Shown here: one piece after another, positions 21,619 to 33,954 of the stretch
Layout of the letters: each line of letters starts with the position of its first letter
Position numbering within the stretch: the stretch's first letter is position 1
Source: Phaeoceros laevis
Taxonomy: Eukaryota > Anthocerotophyta > Anthocerotopsida > Notothyladales
DNA length: 46,160 bases
Assembly: GCA_049999765.1 (NCBI GenBank)
Contig: JBNGIQ010008888.1
Coordinates: forward strand, 38,982 to 85,141
Direction of reading: 5' to 3'
Made by a program: the position numbers and the translations under genes
Notes under the pieces: model-generated
Databases searched by the model: none
What the model was told of the DNA's origin: nothing
Seen by the model: the letters and a program-made list of their open reading frames with translations, nothing else

Positions 21619-23456
21619 CTAAGCTTTACTCGATAGCTGCTGGGATTTCAGAGCAGCCTGTACTGCAGCCAATACTTCATCCTTTAGGTTTGAATTGGTG
21701 GCGATAATACCAGCCTCCAAATCCAAGAATCTCCCACGCGAGAAATCCAGTGGGTGCCCAGCTGCATCAAATACTTCGCCTCCTGCCTCTGAAGAGGATA
21801 GGAAGTCCATATTACTTACCAGATCAGCACAGCGTTTACCTCCACGATATTCCTGACTGTGAAACGAAAACAACACTTAACATCCACAAAAAAAGCTGCA
21901 CTTCACTGAAGATACCTGTGATGACAATACATCCTGCCGCATGATCCCAAATCTTTTCACGATATCCAGCATGTGGAAACCGCAAGTAAATTACAGCATC
22001 TCCTCTGGCCATAGCTCCATACTTAGCCTGGCTATCTATTCGGACCGGTGGAGAAGTGACCCCTAGGATCTGTTGACAGGTGACAGGGAAAACAGGTAAG
22101 CATTTGACCAACACCGTAGCAAATTTGAAAGAAATTTTTACAACGGTCACCTTTGCGATGGTGGCTGTCAGATCCTGCATGGAGTGTGCTGACTCATAGG
22201 ACTCGCAAAACGTAGCCCTGGATAGGTCAGTCTCATCGCTTACTCTGACCTGGATACAGACAACTTCACAGGCTGTTATGAATCTCAACCAGCTGAATCG
22301 GGCTAGATTGCAGGAGCCTGCTCTGACTACTGTACTAACCTTCTTAGGAGGAAGACTGGCATCTATGGGCTGCACAAAAGTGCCAGCTCCTTTTCTTGCA
22401 AAGAAAAGACAGCCAACAGGTGCTCCAGATGCACCCAGACTAGCTTTTGAGATGGGTGCCAGTGGAAGATTGGGGCACCCCAACACTCCAGCAACGACCT
22501 CTCCTCCATCAAGAAGCCCTAGAGCCACAGCATACTGATCTCCTCTGACAAATCTGCATGGTGCCCAAGAGTATCAGATTGCAACCTTGTGCCAGGACCA
22601 GTAACCATGGTACTTAATCCCCTTGATAAGACCTATTCCAAATATTCCTTGCACGTATATACCATGTACTGAAATTGACAGGCTCCCTCGATTGTCAGCA
22701 GGATATAACCTTGGGATTAAGCAGGAACTTACCCCCGTGTACCATCTATAGGGTCCAAAACCCAATGTCGTCCAGTTGCTCCACCTGTGGATCTGCCCCT
22801 GTCAATGGCTGTAATCACATCGTTTTTGGATAGAGGTGGCACACCAAGTTTCTCCCCAGCAATAGTTTCATTCACCAGCTGCACTATACGCTCCAACATT
22901 GGTTCTCCATCTTCAGTTTGTAGGTCCTCCGAATCCTGCACAAAGGTGATGCTGAGCAAAGAGTTAGCATTTGCAAAACGCCAGAAGAGCAGCACTGTAA
23001 GCCAAATTTTTTGGAAGGTACCTCCTCGGCGACCAATGAGAACTCTCCTCCAGGCAATTCACGGTGCAAGGCCCAACTTACAAGAGCTTGAGAACCTGCA
23101 AAAAAAAAAACCCCGGTCACATTGCATCCACTGTGTCTTGGACAACTAGAGCGAGACTAGATTTTTCCTTGGACCCTCACCATAGTCCGCAACCGTCACT
23201 GGAGACTTGTCGGCCTTCGCCTGGGTCTCTCTTGCAAGCAAACCCCTCTGAACCGCCTGCCTGTGGCATCTGCAGACAGTTTAGCTTGCGGAGCGAGGTG
23301 ATCCTTTTCTATGGCGGACAGCTCCACCTGGCAAACTCATGGCTTTCATCTACCCGACACAAAGAAAAGAAAACGAAAGGGAAGTGCCTGACAGAGCCGA
23401 GACGCAAGCTTCACGGCACGGACTGCAATCACAAGTTCCTCTTCGTAGGCCGACAT
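21619..23456 (-). CDS. SAL1-like 3'(2'),5'-bisphosphate nucleotidase / inositol polyphosphate 1-phosphatase
   Basis: Eight exons: 23456-23388, 23256-23181, 23095-23022, 22935-22733, 22553-22340, 22249-22151, 22069-21916 and 21788-21619. Together they give 352 residues, close to the 353 of Arabidopsis SAL1 without its transit peptide. The enzyme removes the 3' phosphate of PAP (3'-phosphoadenosine 5'-phosphate), a stress signal that inhibits exoribonucleases, and can act on inositol polyphosphates. Metal-dependent lithium-sensitive phosphatase motifs are present: VAEE at 70-73, LDPIDGTRG from 133 and WDHAAG at 286-291. SAL1-type flanks include SPVTVADYG, GRHWV, VRIDSQAKYGAMARGD, FPHAGYREKI and DAAGHPLDFSRGRFLDL. 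Exon 1 ends CAG|GCACTT, so intron 1 appears to use a GC donor; the other donors are GT. No transit peptide is seen on this start. The frame is intact throughout. Confidence 0.95.
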
Positions 23457-25200
23457 TGTCCCTACGACAGCCGACCTCCTTGTCAGCCGCACCACAGGCA
23501 AAGAGAGCGAGAACCGGCAGAACGCGTCTGCGCTTGACAACCTATGGCAGGCCGGCAGCGTCACGGAGACCTGCATGGGTGCTGCAGCTACCTACTTCTT
23601 CGCTAGGCTCGTGGTGTGCCTCTCACTCCTTGGCATGAGCTATTATCAGTGCCAACTTCCTCGACTAGTCCGGTGCACCGATCTGGACTGGAATACGGGC
23701 ATGCAGAGATCGAAGAGCTACTCCTCCGGCAGGTATGCTGTGCAAATTGCTGCATCTGGACTTCCACCAGGGTCCTAGAGTCCTAGACGCCTCACATAGG
23801 TTGAGCTACCTGCCAAGAGTTCAAAAGCCTTGTCAAAAACATGACAGGGTTTAGAACTCCATGGGGGTTTAGACGCGTCCGGTGCGACGGTTAGGGCGCC
23901 ACATATGCCAGGGAGCAAGAGAACTCTTCCTCCAAAGAGCGTTGGATTCACACCAGCAGGCGCACACGTCGTGAATTTCGGCGTTTGGCAGTTTGGGTAG
24001 TTTCTCCATTGCTCTCTAGCAGTTTGGTTAGTTTTCTGCAAAAGATCATGAAGCAATCCAAGTCTGCTCCCAGTTAGGTAGAGTCTAATGCCGATCCGGA
24101 GGCTTGGACTTGGTTGCTTTCTTCCGAGCTTAGATGATGCACTTGTGTTGCTCTGTGCAGACTCAACTCTCTTGGACAGAGGCTGTATCACCTGAGTGCG
24201 AGAAGATACAAAGGTGCGTAGGTGTTCTGCCTCTTGCAACTGTCTACCTTATTTGATGCTTCGAAGTTCTTTACAGGCTTAAATGTCGTGTGTCTTTTTC
24301 ATCATCGCGTGCACTGTTACAACTGGCAGTTCAGCAGATTCGTCTCATTTGCGCTGCATCTCTGCTAACTTTCTGATCTCCTTCAGTCTGAGCTTAAAGA
24401 CTCATGACATTCCCTTGATTTCATCCTACAGTAGGAAGACACCATATCAGCAGCTCAATCATCCCGGAGTTGTGCGGTGAGCTCGCCTGGAGTACTATAT
24501 ACAGAGCTATGCCAGTGTAACAATGTAACTTCACTGGCGACAGCTGCATCCCTATAGATCATCGCCAGACTCTTCTTGAAACCGTCGGTGTGCTTATCAT
24601 TCGGCACTTCAGAAGCAGTGCGCAGCAGGAGAAACAGAAGAGCCTTGACAGGAGGTGGCGTTCAGCTCAAAACCATCGTCCAAGAGTCTCCAACTTGTTG
24701 ATTACAGAGTTGTGCGAGTATAGGAAGTTCTACCTACTGCAGGCGTTTTGGTTTCACGCAGCTATGTTATGAAGAGTACCTCGCTCTTCGGATTGAAGCC
24801 TCTGATGGCAATATGGGTAGGACGCTATTGCTGCAAAGAAGAAGACGTGAAACCCTAATTACCTGAGGGATAGTTATCCGTGCCCATGGTACCAAGAAGA
24901 CTCGGCGGCAATGCAGGACGAGGCTGCTTTTTGCAGTTACACCAATGCCCTTCGTTCCTACAGATGGTTGCACTCAACTAAATCGAGTCATGGCTGGCAA
25001 TTGAGGCGAGTAACGCAGCATGGGAGAGGCTGTAGTGCTTAAGTGTCCCAACCCTATCAGGAACTCAGACTTGGCCCTTGTCTGTCAGCTGCTGTTTGAG
25101 GGAGGTATGCGAGCCCATGGCTTCAAATGTGACCAGCGTGGCACTGCCTTCACCTGGTGGTGAAAAAGTGAAGTTCACAGTTCATGTCAGGGGACACCAG
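23457..25200. other. region between SAL1-like and RWP-RK genes; possible 5' exons of the latter
   Basis: No complete gene is recognised at 23457-24480. On the plus strand several stretches could be upstream exons of the RWP-RK gene: RFGFTQLCYEEYLALRIEA near 24755-24805, YQEDSAAMQDEAAFCSY near 24893-24945, and an ATG frame at 25020 (MGEAVVLKCPNPIRNSDLAL). An alternative frame at 25078-25200 (GGEKVKFTVHVRGHQ) runs directly into the first called exon. I cannot choose between these by eye. Confidence 0.35.
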
Positions 25201-27961
25201 TGGAGCTCCGCTAGACACATACATGAGACTCTGCAAGAATTCGCTGAAGTTATCCAGGTTATTATCTCCTGCAATCCTCCTGTTGCGTTCAGTCATTCCT
25301 TGAAAGCATGCTGGCCAAAACAGTGGAGTCTGACTGCATGATGTCAGCCGGACTGAATCGTTCGGTTCCAAAATTCATATTTTCAGAGAAACGCTCGAAG
25401 GTTAGGCTTCATAGGCGAGGCCGACAGCATCCAGCGACTGCAGCTTGCCAGGGCTGATGGATCAGATCCTGAGGAGCTCGATGTTGATGCAACCCTGGAA
25501 GATGTCATAATCTGCATGGGAAGCAAACAGTTGGTAGCCATAATAACAAGTGCACGAGCCGTTTTTGCTTGCCCAGAGGCTGGTAAGCCATCCACATCAA
25601 ACAATGTGGACTCGACGAGTTTGCAGCATGCAGTGAAGCAGACAAGGAATGAGAACATATCAACTCCTGTTCCAACATTGGCTCTGATGCGCTGTGACAA
25701 CCTTGATGTACCTTCGATGGGCGTCAAGTCTTTATCTCTGCTGCCACACAGGGGTAGCTCTTTTAAGTCAACATGTGATTCCGCAGGTAGAGGGTTAAAA
25801 ATCACCATACCATCAATGGAGACCAATGTAACTCCCTTCCAGGACGACAGAGGTGTCCATTTTGGGCAGGAGTATGAGAGACATGCAGCAAATCTTCCTC
25901 CAGCACTCCCGTCTCGCAATCCGCACATGAATGGTGCTATTATGTGTGGGAACGGTGGCATGCCTATCAGCTCTGCTGCAACACCCAGCCCAGCTGAGCT
26001 GGCTCACTTCCTTGTGCGTGGCTCGTCAACTATTCAACCAAATCGGCATAGTAATGGTGGCAGTATGAATGGTTCTCACATCCAGGCACAGGGCAATGGA
26101 GCTATGGCACATCATTCAGGATTTCAGTCCTTCGCAACCTCTGTGATGAGCAGATTGCCCCCCATACCAACTGCCAATACGTCACCTGCTGGTCAAGCTC
26201 CGACGACACCCAATATCGCTCTCTTGGCCCAGTTTCTTGCATCCCAGCTCAGAGCTTTTATCCCCGTGAGCGGCATGCCAGCACCCAGTTCCGCTCCATC
26301 AACTGTTTTAGGTGGCATGAAAGTGAATGCTCAAATCAGTGACATGGGGCCAGGTCTGCGGAAAGTGCCTACCGAACCTACTGCGTGTTGCAAGATTCCT
26401 GACCGCACCATGGAAAGCTGTTGCCCAGAAGATGCCCTGAATGCCTCAGGGAAGAAGTCTCCTAGGTCGGCCCCAGGTAACCCCAAAGCTTCTGTCAGCG
26501 AGTCTCATGACAAGGATGAATCATCCTCTTCAGCCAATGTAAATAATACTGCTGCTCCATCCAGCGATGGTATAGAGAGTGAGCTGCAACAAACCAATGG
26601 ACACCGACGATCAGAGATGATCTTTTTGGTGAACAGGAGAAGCAAAACGGTAGGTCCCGAATCACCTCCTCAGCTTGCGTACCCTCCTCTACTAGTCTAC
26701 GGGTAGTCCATATTACGCCTTAAACAGCCATTCCTCGCCGTCTTGACTATATCACAAGCCCAACAGAGCCATACCTGTGCTGGAACTCGGGGTACAAAGG
26801 ATGTGGGGTTACTCTATACGAATATAATGCAAACTCATGCTACTCGTGTAAAGGAGAAAAAGATTTGCCGTCTTTGCAGGGCGTTGGGACACACCATCTG
26901 AGGATGTCCGATTTATCTGCATTTTTTCATCTTAGCGTTGTCGATGCAGCCAAGAAGCTTGGAGTATCTCAAACCACACTCAAAAAGGCATGTAGGAAGT
27001 TTGGGCTAAAGCGCTGGCCAGGACGCAAGGTAATCTCCTTGCTCTTGGGTACCAAGCCACTGGCATTTTTTCATCACTCCCCAGTCAAAAGACAGTAGAA
27101 ACGCATGAGCCGGACATGAAGACCTCACATGAACGCAATACTCAGGTGCGAAGTTTAGAAAGTACGATACATGGACTAGAACACACCATTGCAGTAGGTC
27201 ATGGAGCTGGTATGGAGGAATTGACTGAGGCATATATGAGATCTGAAGTCACAAAATTGCAGCAAGAGATGGATCAGCTTGTTCATGGCACTCCTGTCTC
27301 TCAGGTTCTCCTAACACAGACCTTTCAGTATTACTCTTAAGGCCTCTTGGAATGTAGACAATTAACCCACCTGCTCGCCGCTCTTAACACCGCCATTGCT
27401 TCTCAACGTTCACAGCATTCACCAGCAGCAAGGACAGCGGACCTGTACAAGAGGCTCTACTCCCGGGGTTGGAGATCCAAATACCACAGCCCATGCAACC
27501 GCTTTGACCTTGACCTCAATAGAGACACTAGAGATCACCAACACACCTACCCTAAACCAAGCGACGACAGTAAGCCCGCTCTCAAGGGGGACAATGGGAG
27601 CTACTTTCCTCGAAAGGATCATGCTGCTAATGACTCGAAGGACGACTCTCACAGCCAAACAAGCAGAGAAGTTCTAGAACCCTCCGAAAGGGGTAACGGC
27701 TATTCCAAAAGGAACTCCAAAGTGGAGGACAGCAATGTGAAGCAGGATGAGTTCGAAACCACAAAGACACATATCACAGATACGGAGGAGGCTGCTTGCT
27801 ACAGCACGATAGCTACCAGGCACAACGTCATAGTCAGGGAAACACAGAGCGGGAACAAGAACAATGTTGCACATTCAGACAGATCAGGAAGAAGCCCCAA
27901 AAGACCCAAGAGGGATTGTGCGATCAGCGACCCAGGTGTACATGAGTTGACAATTCCTTAG
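25201..27961 (+). CDS. RWP-RK domain transcription factor (5' end not resolved)
   Basis: Called exons are 25201-25257, 25387-26649, 26880-27029, 27092-27304 and 27416-27961, joined in frame (about 742 residues) up to the TAG at 27959. The start lies upstream and is unsettled. The diagnostic part is exon 26880-27029: LSAFFHLSVVDAAKKLGVSQ, TTLKKACRKFGLKRW and then P-G-R-K at the exon end, a clear RWP-RK DNA-binding domain (here RWPGRK). The next exon encodes a heptad-rich helix (RSLESTIHGLEHTIAVG...KLQQEMDQL), probably a coiled coil for dimerisation. The long preceding exon is Ser/Pro/Asn-rich and probably disordered; the C-terminus is charged and ends with PKRPKRD, a possible nuclear signal. 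Family members (NLP, RKD) control nitrate responses or egg-cell/gametophyte identity. I see no GAF-like or PB1 domain in the called exons, so a subfamily cannot be assigned. The last donor (GTTCTC) is weak. Confidence 0.8.
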
Positions 27962-28509
27962 TGGCAGCCAATGACTTGTTGGTATGCGTTCCATTGTTCA
28001 CATGGCTTTCACAAGTGAACCTGCGGGTTGCTGACCTTGGAGTTGTAAGGGTTAAACCAACCGAACCATGCCTGCAACCATTTTGCAACAATTTCCACAA
28101 TCCGAGACAGCTTTCGCATTTAGAAAAACAATGAGAACCCGATGCTGCTTTGCACAGTGAGAACATGAACAATTGAGTGGTGCAAGTCCAGCGCATCATC
28201 TGATAATGATGCCAGGGCACCTAAGCTGGTAGTTTTCCTACCAAGTATAGTGCTTCAGCCACAAATCTGATATCTCTGCTCGACACACATAATTTCCTAC
28301 GATACCGTTGTCACTGCAGACGGTATTATTTGCATCAAAGACCGGAAGAATTGTACCCAAGAGACCTGCATGGACGCAACCAACTAAAGCTAGTAACCTA
28401 ACCGGATGCTGTGAAAAAGGTAGCAGCTGTTTCGCAGTCCAGTCGGAGGTCTGCAGTCATTCTCAAAGAATCGTCACAATATAAGATAAGCCCTTGCTTA
28501 CTGTAAGCC
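27962..28509. other. convergent 3' flanks of RWP-RK and ARFB genes
   Basis: No gene recognised. The two genes end toward each other here. Confidence 0.5.
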
Positions 28510-29748
<1,239 letters not shown>

Positions 29749-30496
29749 CGCCACACACTCCGCGGCGCTGCCGCCGCTTACGTTTAGGCTGTGTGGAAGA
29801 CGTGGGATCAGGTGACAGCGCGCAATAGCGTCAGAAACTCAGAATGTCAGGGAGGATGGCCAATATGACAAAACCGGGCATGATGCCTGCCCGCCCCAGA
29901 CTGGTATAGTCACGATAGTGGGAGTGGGGAGTAGTTGAGGACTCGTATATGCATTTATCCGCGAGGTTCCTTTTGGTGAATAGAGTATCCATTGAGTGGT
30001 TAGTCTGTTTACACAAGCAGGAGTCTTGCTTATTCGGTCATATGCTTAGAGGCTAGAGGGGGTTCTTGGCTAATGGTGGGGATCTTTTGCCGACAGATGC
30101 ATATATGAGTCCTCAACCACTTTAGATGTACAGATGATCTATAATATTTTATACAGAGTGATTTGGGCCACTAAGGAGAAAAACTAATGTTGAAAACAAG
30201 GTGGACAATCCACTAGGGGCTTGGCCTTACAAGGGAAATCTTTATGCTAATCATAGATTAGTGGATGGGTAGCGATTTAATCCCAAGGGTTTGGCTTGCT
30301 GCCAATTCCGAATAACAAGATCCGGTTTCTCACCTAACGCTTCAAACAAATAGAGGGGGCCAAAACGCTGGCACTAGATAGATGGATAGATGATGTTACC
30401 ATAGGTTCCGTGAAAGCTAACGGAGGAAGACAATGCCAAACGAAAGAGGCATCCCGTCAACCGCTGGCCGGACCAGGACTGGACGACTGCCTGTAA
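29749..30496. other. intergenic
   Basis: Upstream flank of the ARFB gene and 3' flank of the PPR gene. No gene or clear repeat seen. Confidence 0.5.
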
Positions 30497-33490
30497 TCAA
30501 TGACGTTCCCCACAAGAACAGCAACCATCCTGGAAGCAGTGAACACGGTGTGCGTCTCTAACTATGATCTGTCGCCTCTCGAGGTGTGACATGATTTTGG
30601 TGCTACTGTGGCAGTCATTGCACATTCGCAAATTTTTGGTTACTAGCAGTGTTGTACCGTCTGGAGTATTCATGAGACCATATGCTAATGCGAGTTTTTC
30701 AGCATGCCCGCATAAGGCATCCTCCTTTTCACTGTCGGACACACCCTTCAGCACCAACTCCGTTTGTGGGACATGGCCCCCTTCCCGCTTCAACCTGGAA
30801 CTGATGCTCCTCATTTTTTGTGAAATATCAGCTTTTTCTTCGCCCACAGTGAATTCGTGCACCCTGTTCTTCACTTCGATGCAAGCCTTTGCAGCTTTCT
30901 TCCATGCCCCTGCAGACTTTCTCAAGCTTTCTATCTCGTCTGCTTCTCTCCACCTGCCGGCATTCGAGTATATGTTGCTCAAGAGCACATATGCAGCTGA
31001 GTTTTCAGGTTCCCAAGTTATCAGATGGTCAAAACACCGCCTTCCACATTCAACGTCACCATGGCTTTTGCAGGCACTCAGAAGAGATGTCCAGCCCACG
31101 ACTGCCTTCTCGAAAGGCATTGCGTGCAACATGCTTTCAGCCTCATCTATGTGGCCTGACCGTCCAAGAAGATCAATCATGCAGTTATAGTGCTGAGCAG
31201 TAGGCGTGATGCCGAACTCCTCTACCATCATTTTGAAATACTGCTGTCCCTCATTCACCAGGCCCTTGTGGCTACATGCTATTAGAAGACAAGTGAAAGT
31301 AGCATCGTTGGGCTTAACTCCTTGCTGCAACATCTCGTCGAGACACTGCATGGCCATTTTGCAATCACTGTGCTGGGCATAGCCATTCAGCAGAGCAGTC
31401 CACGTCACTACATCTCTTGTGCTTCCCAGTTTGTCAAACACATCCCGAGCATCGTCCAACGCCCCACATTTTGCATACATGTCCACCAGACAGTTACCAA
31501 CCGCCACGTTCACTTCCAATCCTCTTTCTTGAATTTGTGAATGGATTTCCTTTCCTTGATGCAAAGCTGCAGCACTTGCACATGCTTGCAGAAGAGAGAC
31601 AAACGTCACATGATCCGCTTCAGCTGTGCTGTCCTGCTGCATACTCGTGTAAAGATTGAGAGCTTCTTGACTGAACCCCTGCTGCATGTATCCACCAATC
31701 ATAGCATTCCATGTCGTAACATCTCTTTTGGGCAATCTCTCGAACACCCTACGAGCATCCTCTAAGCTCCCGCACTTTGCATACATGTCAACCAAGCAGT
31801 TGCCAACAAGCGCACCATCTTCTAGTCCCCTTTCCTGAATTTGGGAATGAATGTTCTTCCCTTCTTGCAAGGCTCCAACAGAAGCACATGCTTGCAGCAG
31901 GCACACATATGTGACACGATCGGCTGGAGTGATGCCCTCCTGTTGCATACGGGCATAAAGAGAAAGTGCTTGTTGACCCAAACCATGCTGAGTATACCCT
32001 GCGATAATGGCAGTCCATGTCACCACATCCCTCTTGGGCATTTTGTCAAACACTGATTGCGCATCTTCTAAGCTCCCACATTTTGAATACATATCAACAA
32101 GGCAGTTGCCAACGAACAAATCAGCTTCCAGGCCCCTATTTTGAATCTGTACATGAAGCTGCTTCCCCTGGGTCAAGGCTCCAATGCTTGCACAGGCTTG
32201 TAGGAGGGAGATAAACGAAACTGGATTGGATGGAGTCATGCCGTGCTCCTGCATGGTTGCATACAAAGTGAGGGCTTCCTGACCACGCCCATTCTGAGCA
32301 AATGCTGCAATCATGGTAGTCCATGTCACTATATCTCGGAATGGTAGATCGTCAAATACTTTACGTGCAGCCATTAAGCTCCCGCACTTTGCATACATGT
32401 TCACCATGCAGTTTCCGACAAATAGATCGGGCTCTATCGTACTTCCCAGAATATCAGCATGGATCTCTTTGCCAGAATCCAAATCCGCTGCAGTGGCACA
32501 TGCTTTCAGAACTGCCACAAATACGTGGTTATCTGGCTTCACAGAAGTCTCTCGCATTTGTCGGTACAGTGCGATAGCCTGCACAGGTTGCTCATGCTCA
32601 GCATAAGCCTTGATAATGGAACTCCACATGAAGACATTTGGTGCAGCCACTCTGGTGAAAACCTGACTTGCCTCTTCCAACTTTCCATGAAAAGCATACA
32701 TGCAAATGATGTGGTTTGCCAAGAATGCGTTAGACTCATGCCCACCTTTAATAGAAAGAGCATGAACGCGTCTGCCAAGACCCAAATTCTTCTTTGCAAC
32801 AGACATTTTGAGTACACGATAAAAGAGCGCGTTGTGAACACAGTATCCTTGCTGAACCATGACATCTAACGCTTCGACAGCCTCAGTAAGGTGTCCCTCC
32901 TCACATAATTTGCTCCAGCTCCGAACCCTCGGATGCCCTTCATAAAGAGCGACCTTGCAAGATTCAGAATCATTTCGCGAACTTGAAGTAGACTCAGACC
33001 CAGTGGATCCCCCCTTACTGGCTGCTTGTTGCGCATCCCAGATGGCTAGCTGCGAATCCACCCAGGCCGGCTTATATCGGTTGTCCAGCCACAGAGGCTC
33101 CTTGGTCCTCTTGTGCCGGAAGTCAGGATGCCGGGAACTTTTCTTCTCGTGCCGGTTGTCCCACCACTGTGCCTGATCGAGGAAAAAGTCCTGCCACAAC
33201 AATTCCTGTCGCTCCTTCTGACTGACTCCTTCCATTGTGCAGTTACCTCCGGCATAGACGGAGCGTTCCTCATCCTTTCCCGAACCACCTGCATTGCCCG
33301 GTGGACAGCTGCACGACATCAGTCCGCCATTCCCTGTGGTTGCCACCGTACTGCGCGCCTGAGAAGGGGCAGAGATTGGCTGCAAGGCATCAAACAGCTG
33401 TTGTTTCGACACCAATTTTCCTAAATTTGGCTGCATAGTGATAACAGCCATCCCTTGAGCGGGGAAGCCCAGCAAATAAGCTGACAGCAT
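30497..33490 (-). CDS. PPR editing factor, PLS-E-DYW:KP type, with N-terminal PDF-like module
   Basis: One intronless frame of 997 residues from the ATG at 33490 (Met14 and Met19 are alternatives); the N-terminus is basic/hydrophobic and could be a transit peptide. Residues ~96-150 form a Trp-rich module (ELLWQDFFLDQAQWWDNR, HPDFRHK, PLWL, PAWV) like the PDF motif of OSB proteins. PLS-type PPR repeats fill about 215-790 (NCLVDMYAKCGSLEDARRVF, VTWTAMIAGY-like blocks), followed by E1/E2 (WTSLLSACKSHGDVECG, YVLLSNIYSNAGRW). In the DYW domain the PG box is replaced by K-A-A-K-A (865-869). The deaminase residues remain: HAE (929-931), CNDC (957-960), H984 and C991/C993. The protein ends C-G-E-R-H instead of DYW. 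These changes match DYW:KP proteins, implicated in U-to-C editing of organelle RNA. It is divergent from the mTERF6-like gene 464 bases away. Confidence 0.93.
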   Translation of the reverse strand: MLSAYLLGFPAQGMAVITMQPNLGKLVSKQQLFDALQPISAPSQARSTVATTGNGGLMSCSCPPGNAGGSGKDEERSVYAGGNCTMEGVSQKERQELLWQDFFLDQAQWWDNRHEKKSSRHPDFRHKRTKEPLWLDNRYKPAWVDSQLAIWDAQQAASKGGSTGSESTSSSRNDSESCKVALYEGHPRVRSWSKLCEEGHLTEAVEALDVMVQQGYCVHNALFYRVLKMSVAKKNLGLGRRVHALSIKGGHESNAFLANHIICMYAFHGKLEEASQVFTRVAAPNVFMWSSIIKAYAEHEQPVQAIALYRQMRETSVKPDNHVFVAVLKACATAADLDSGKEIHADILGSTIEPDLFVGNCMVNMYAKCGSLMAARKVFDDLPFRDIVTWTTMIAAFAQNGRGQEALTLYATMQEHGMTPSNPVSFISLLQACASIGALTQGKQLHVQIQNRGLEADLFVGNCLVDMYSKCGSLEDAQSVFDKMPKRDVVTWTAIIAGYTQHGLGQQALSLYARMQQEGITPADRVTYVCLLQACASVGALQEGKNIHSQIQERGLEDGALVGNCLVDMYAKCGSLEDARRVFERLPKRDVTTWNAMIGGYMQQGFSQEALNLYTSMQQDSTAEADHVTFVSLLQACASAAALHQGKEIHSQIQERGLEVNVAVGNCLVDMYAKCGALDDARDVFDKLGSTRDVVTWTALLNGYAQHSDCKMAMQCLDEMLQQGVKPNDATFTCLLIACSHKGLVNEGQQYFKMMVEEFGITPTAQHYNCMIDLLGRSGHIDEAESMLHAMPFEKAVVGWTSLLSACKSHGDVECGRRCFDHLITWEPENSAAYVLLSNIYSNAGRWREADEIESLRKSAGAWKKAAKACIEVKNRVHEFTVGEEKADISQKMRSISSRLKREGGHVPQTELVLKGVSDSEKEDALCGHAEKLALAYGLMNTPDGTTLLVTKNLRMCNDCHSSTKIMSHLERRQIIVRDAHRVHCFQDGCCSCGERH

Positions 33491-33954
33491 TCCACTAAGC
33501 TACAACATTTCCTCTCATCAACAGCTCCCACACCTACACTGGCACAAGCATACATATGTCACAGAATTGGGAAGCGCGGAGTCTTCCTGTCCTGTACTCC
33601 GGCAGAAAAACAGGGGCTCCCTGCTCCCTGCTCCCTGCTTCCTTTCCTTTGTAACGACTGGCGCCTCCTCTGCTTCCTCGCTCACGCAACATAACATGTA
33701 GCCCGCACATCGCGGGTGACAGCCACGGCACAGACTGCTACACACGTAACTTGCTCGTAAATCGGGGATCTCCCTCACAGGCTACCACTCCTCTGCCCCC
33801 TGAGATTCTACACTCTCTTTTCGGTTCGTTGCAGTGTGTTGCTATGAGGATAGGAGGTGGCCGCGGTTGGATCTTTGCTTGCGCATCATTGTAGGGTTTT
33901 AGCCGGTACAGTAGTTAGAGCAAGTGGCGCTCTTCCGGTGTCCTCGGAAGAGCG
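33491..33954. promoter_or_regulatory. bidirectional promoter region between PPR-DYW:KP and mTERF6-like genes
   Basis: Only 464 bases separate the two divergent start codons, so both promoters and 5' leaders must lie here unless there are unseen upstream exons. It contains a ctccctg triplication near 33615-33640. No TATA box is obvious near either gene. The hairpin next to the mTERF start is listed separately. Confidence 0.5.
33928..33954 (+). promoter_or_regulatory. perfect hairpin abutting the mTERF6-like start codon
   Basis: cgctcttccg (33928-33937) and cggaagagcg (33945-33954) are exact reverse complements around the 7-base loop gtgtcct. The right arm ends at the base just before the ATG at 33955. 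In the mRNA this GC-rich stem would sit directly before the start codon and could slow initiation or serve as a protein site. Function is inference. Confidence 0.6.

Noticed and set aside
23775-24239. 155-codon minus-strand frame between the SAL1-like and RWP-RK genes
   Set aside because: No family resemblance or plausible splice context found.
31322-32869. Several plus-strand frames inside the PPR gene at 30497-33490
   Set aside because: They are antisense shadows of the repetitive PPR coding sequence.
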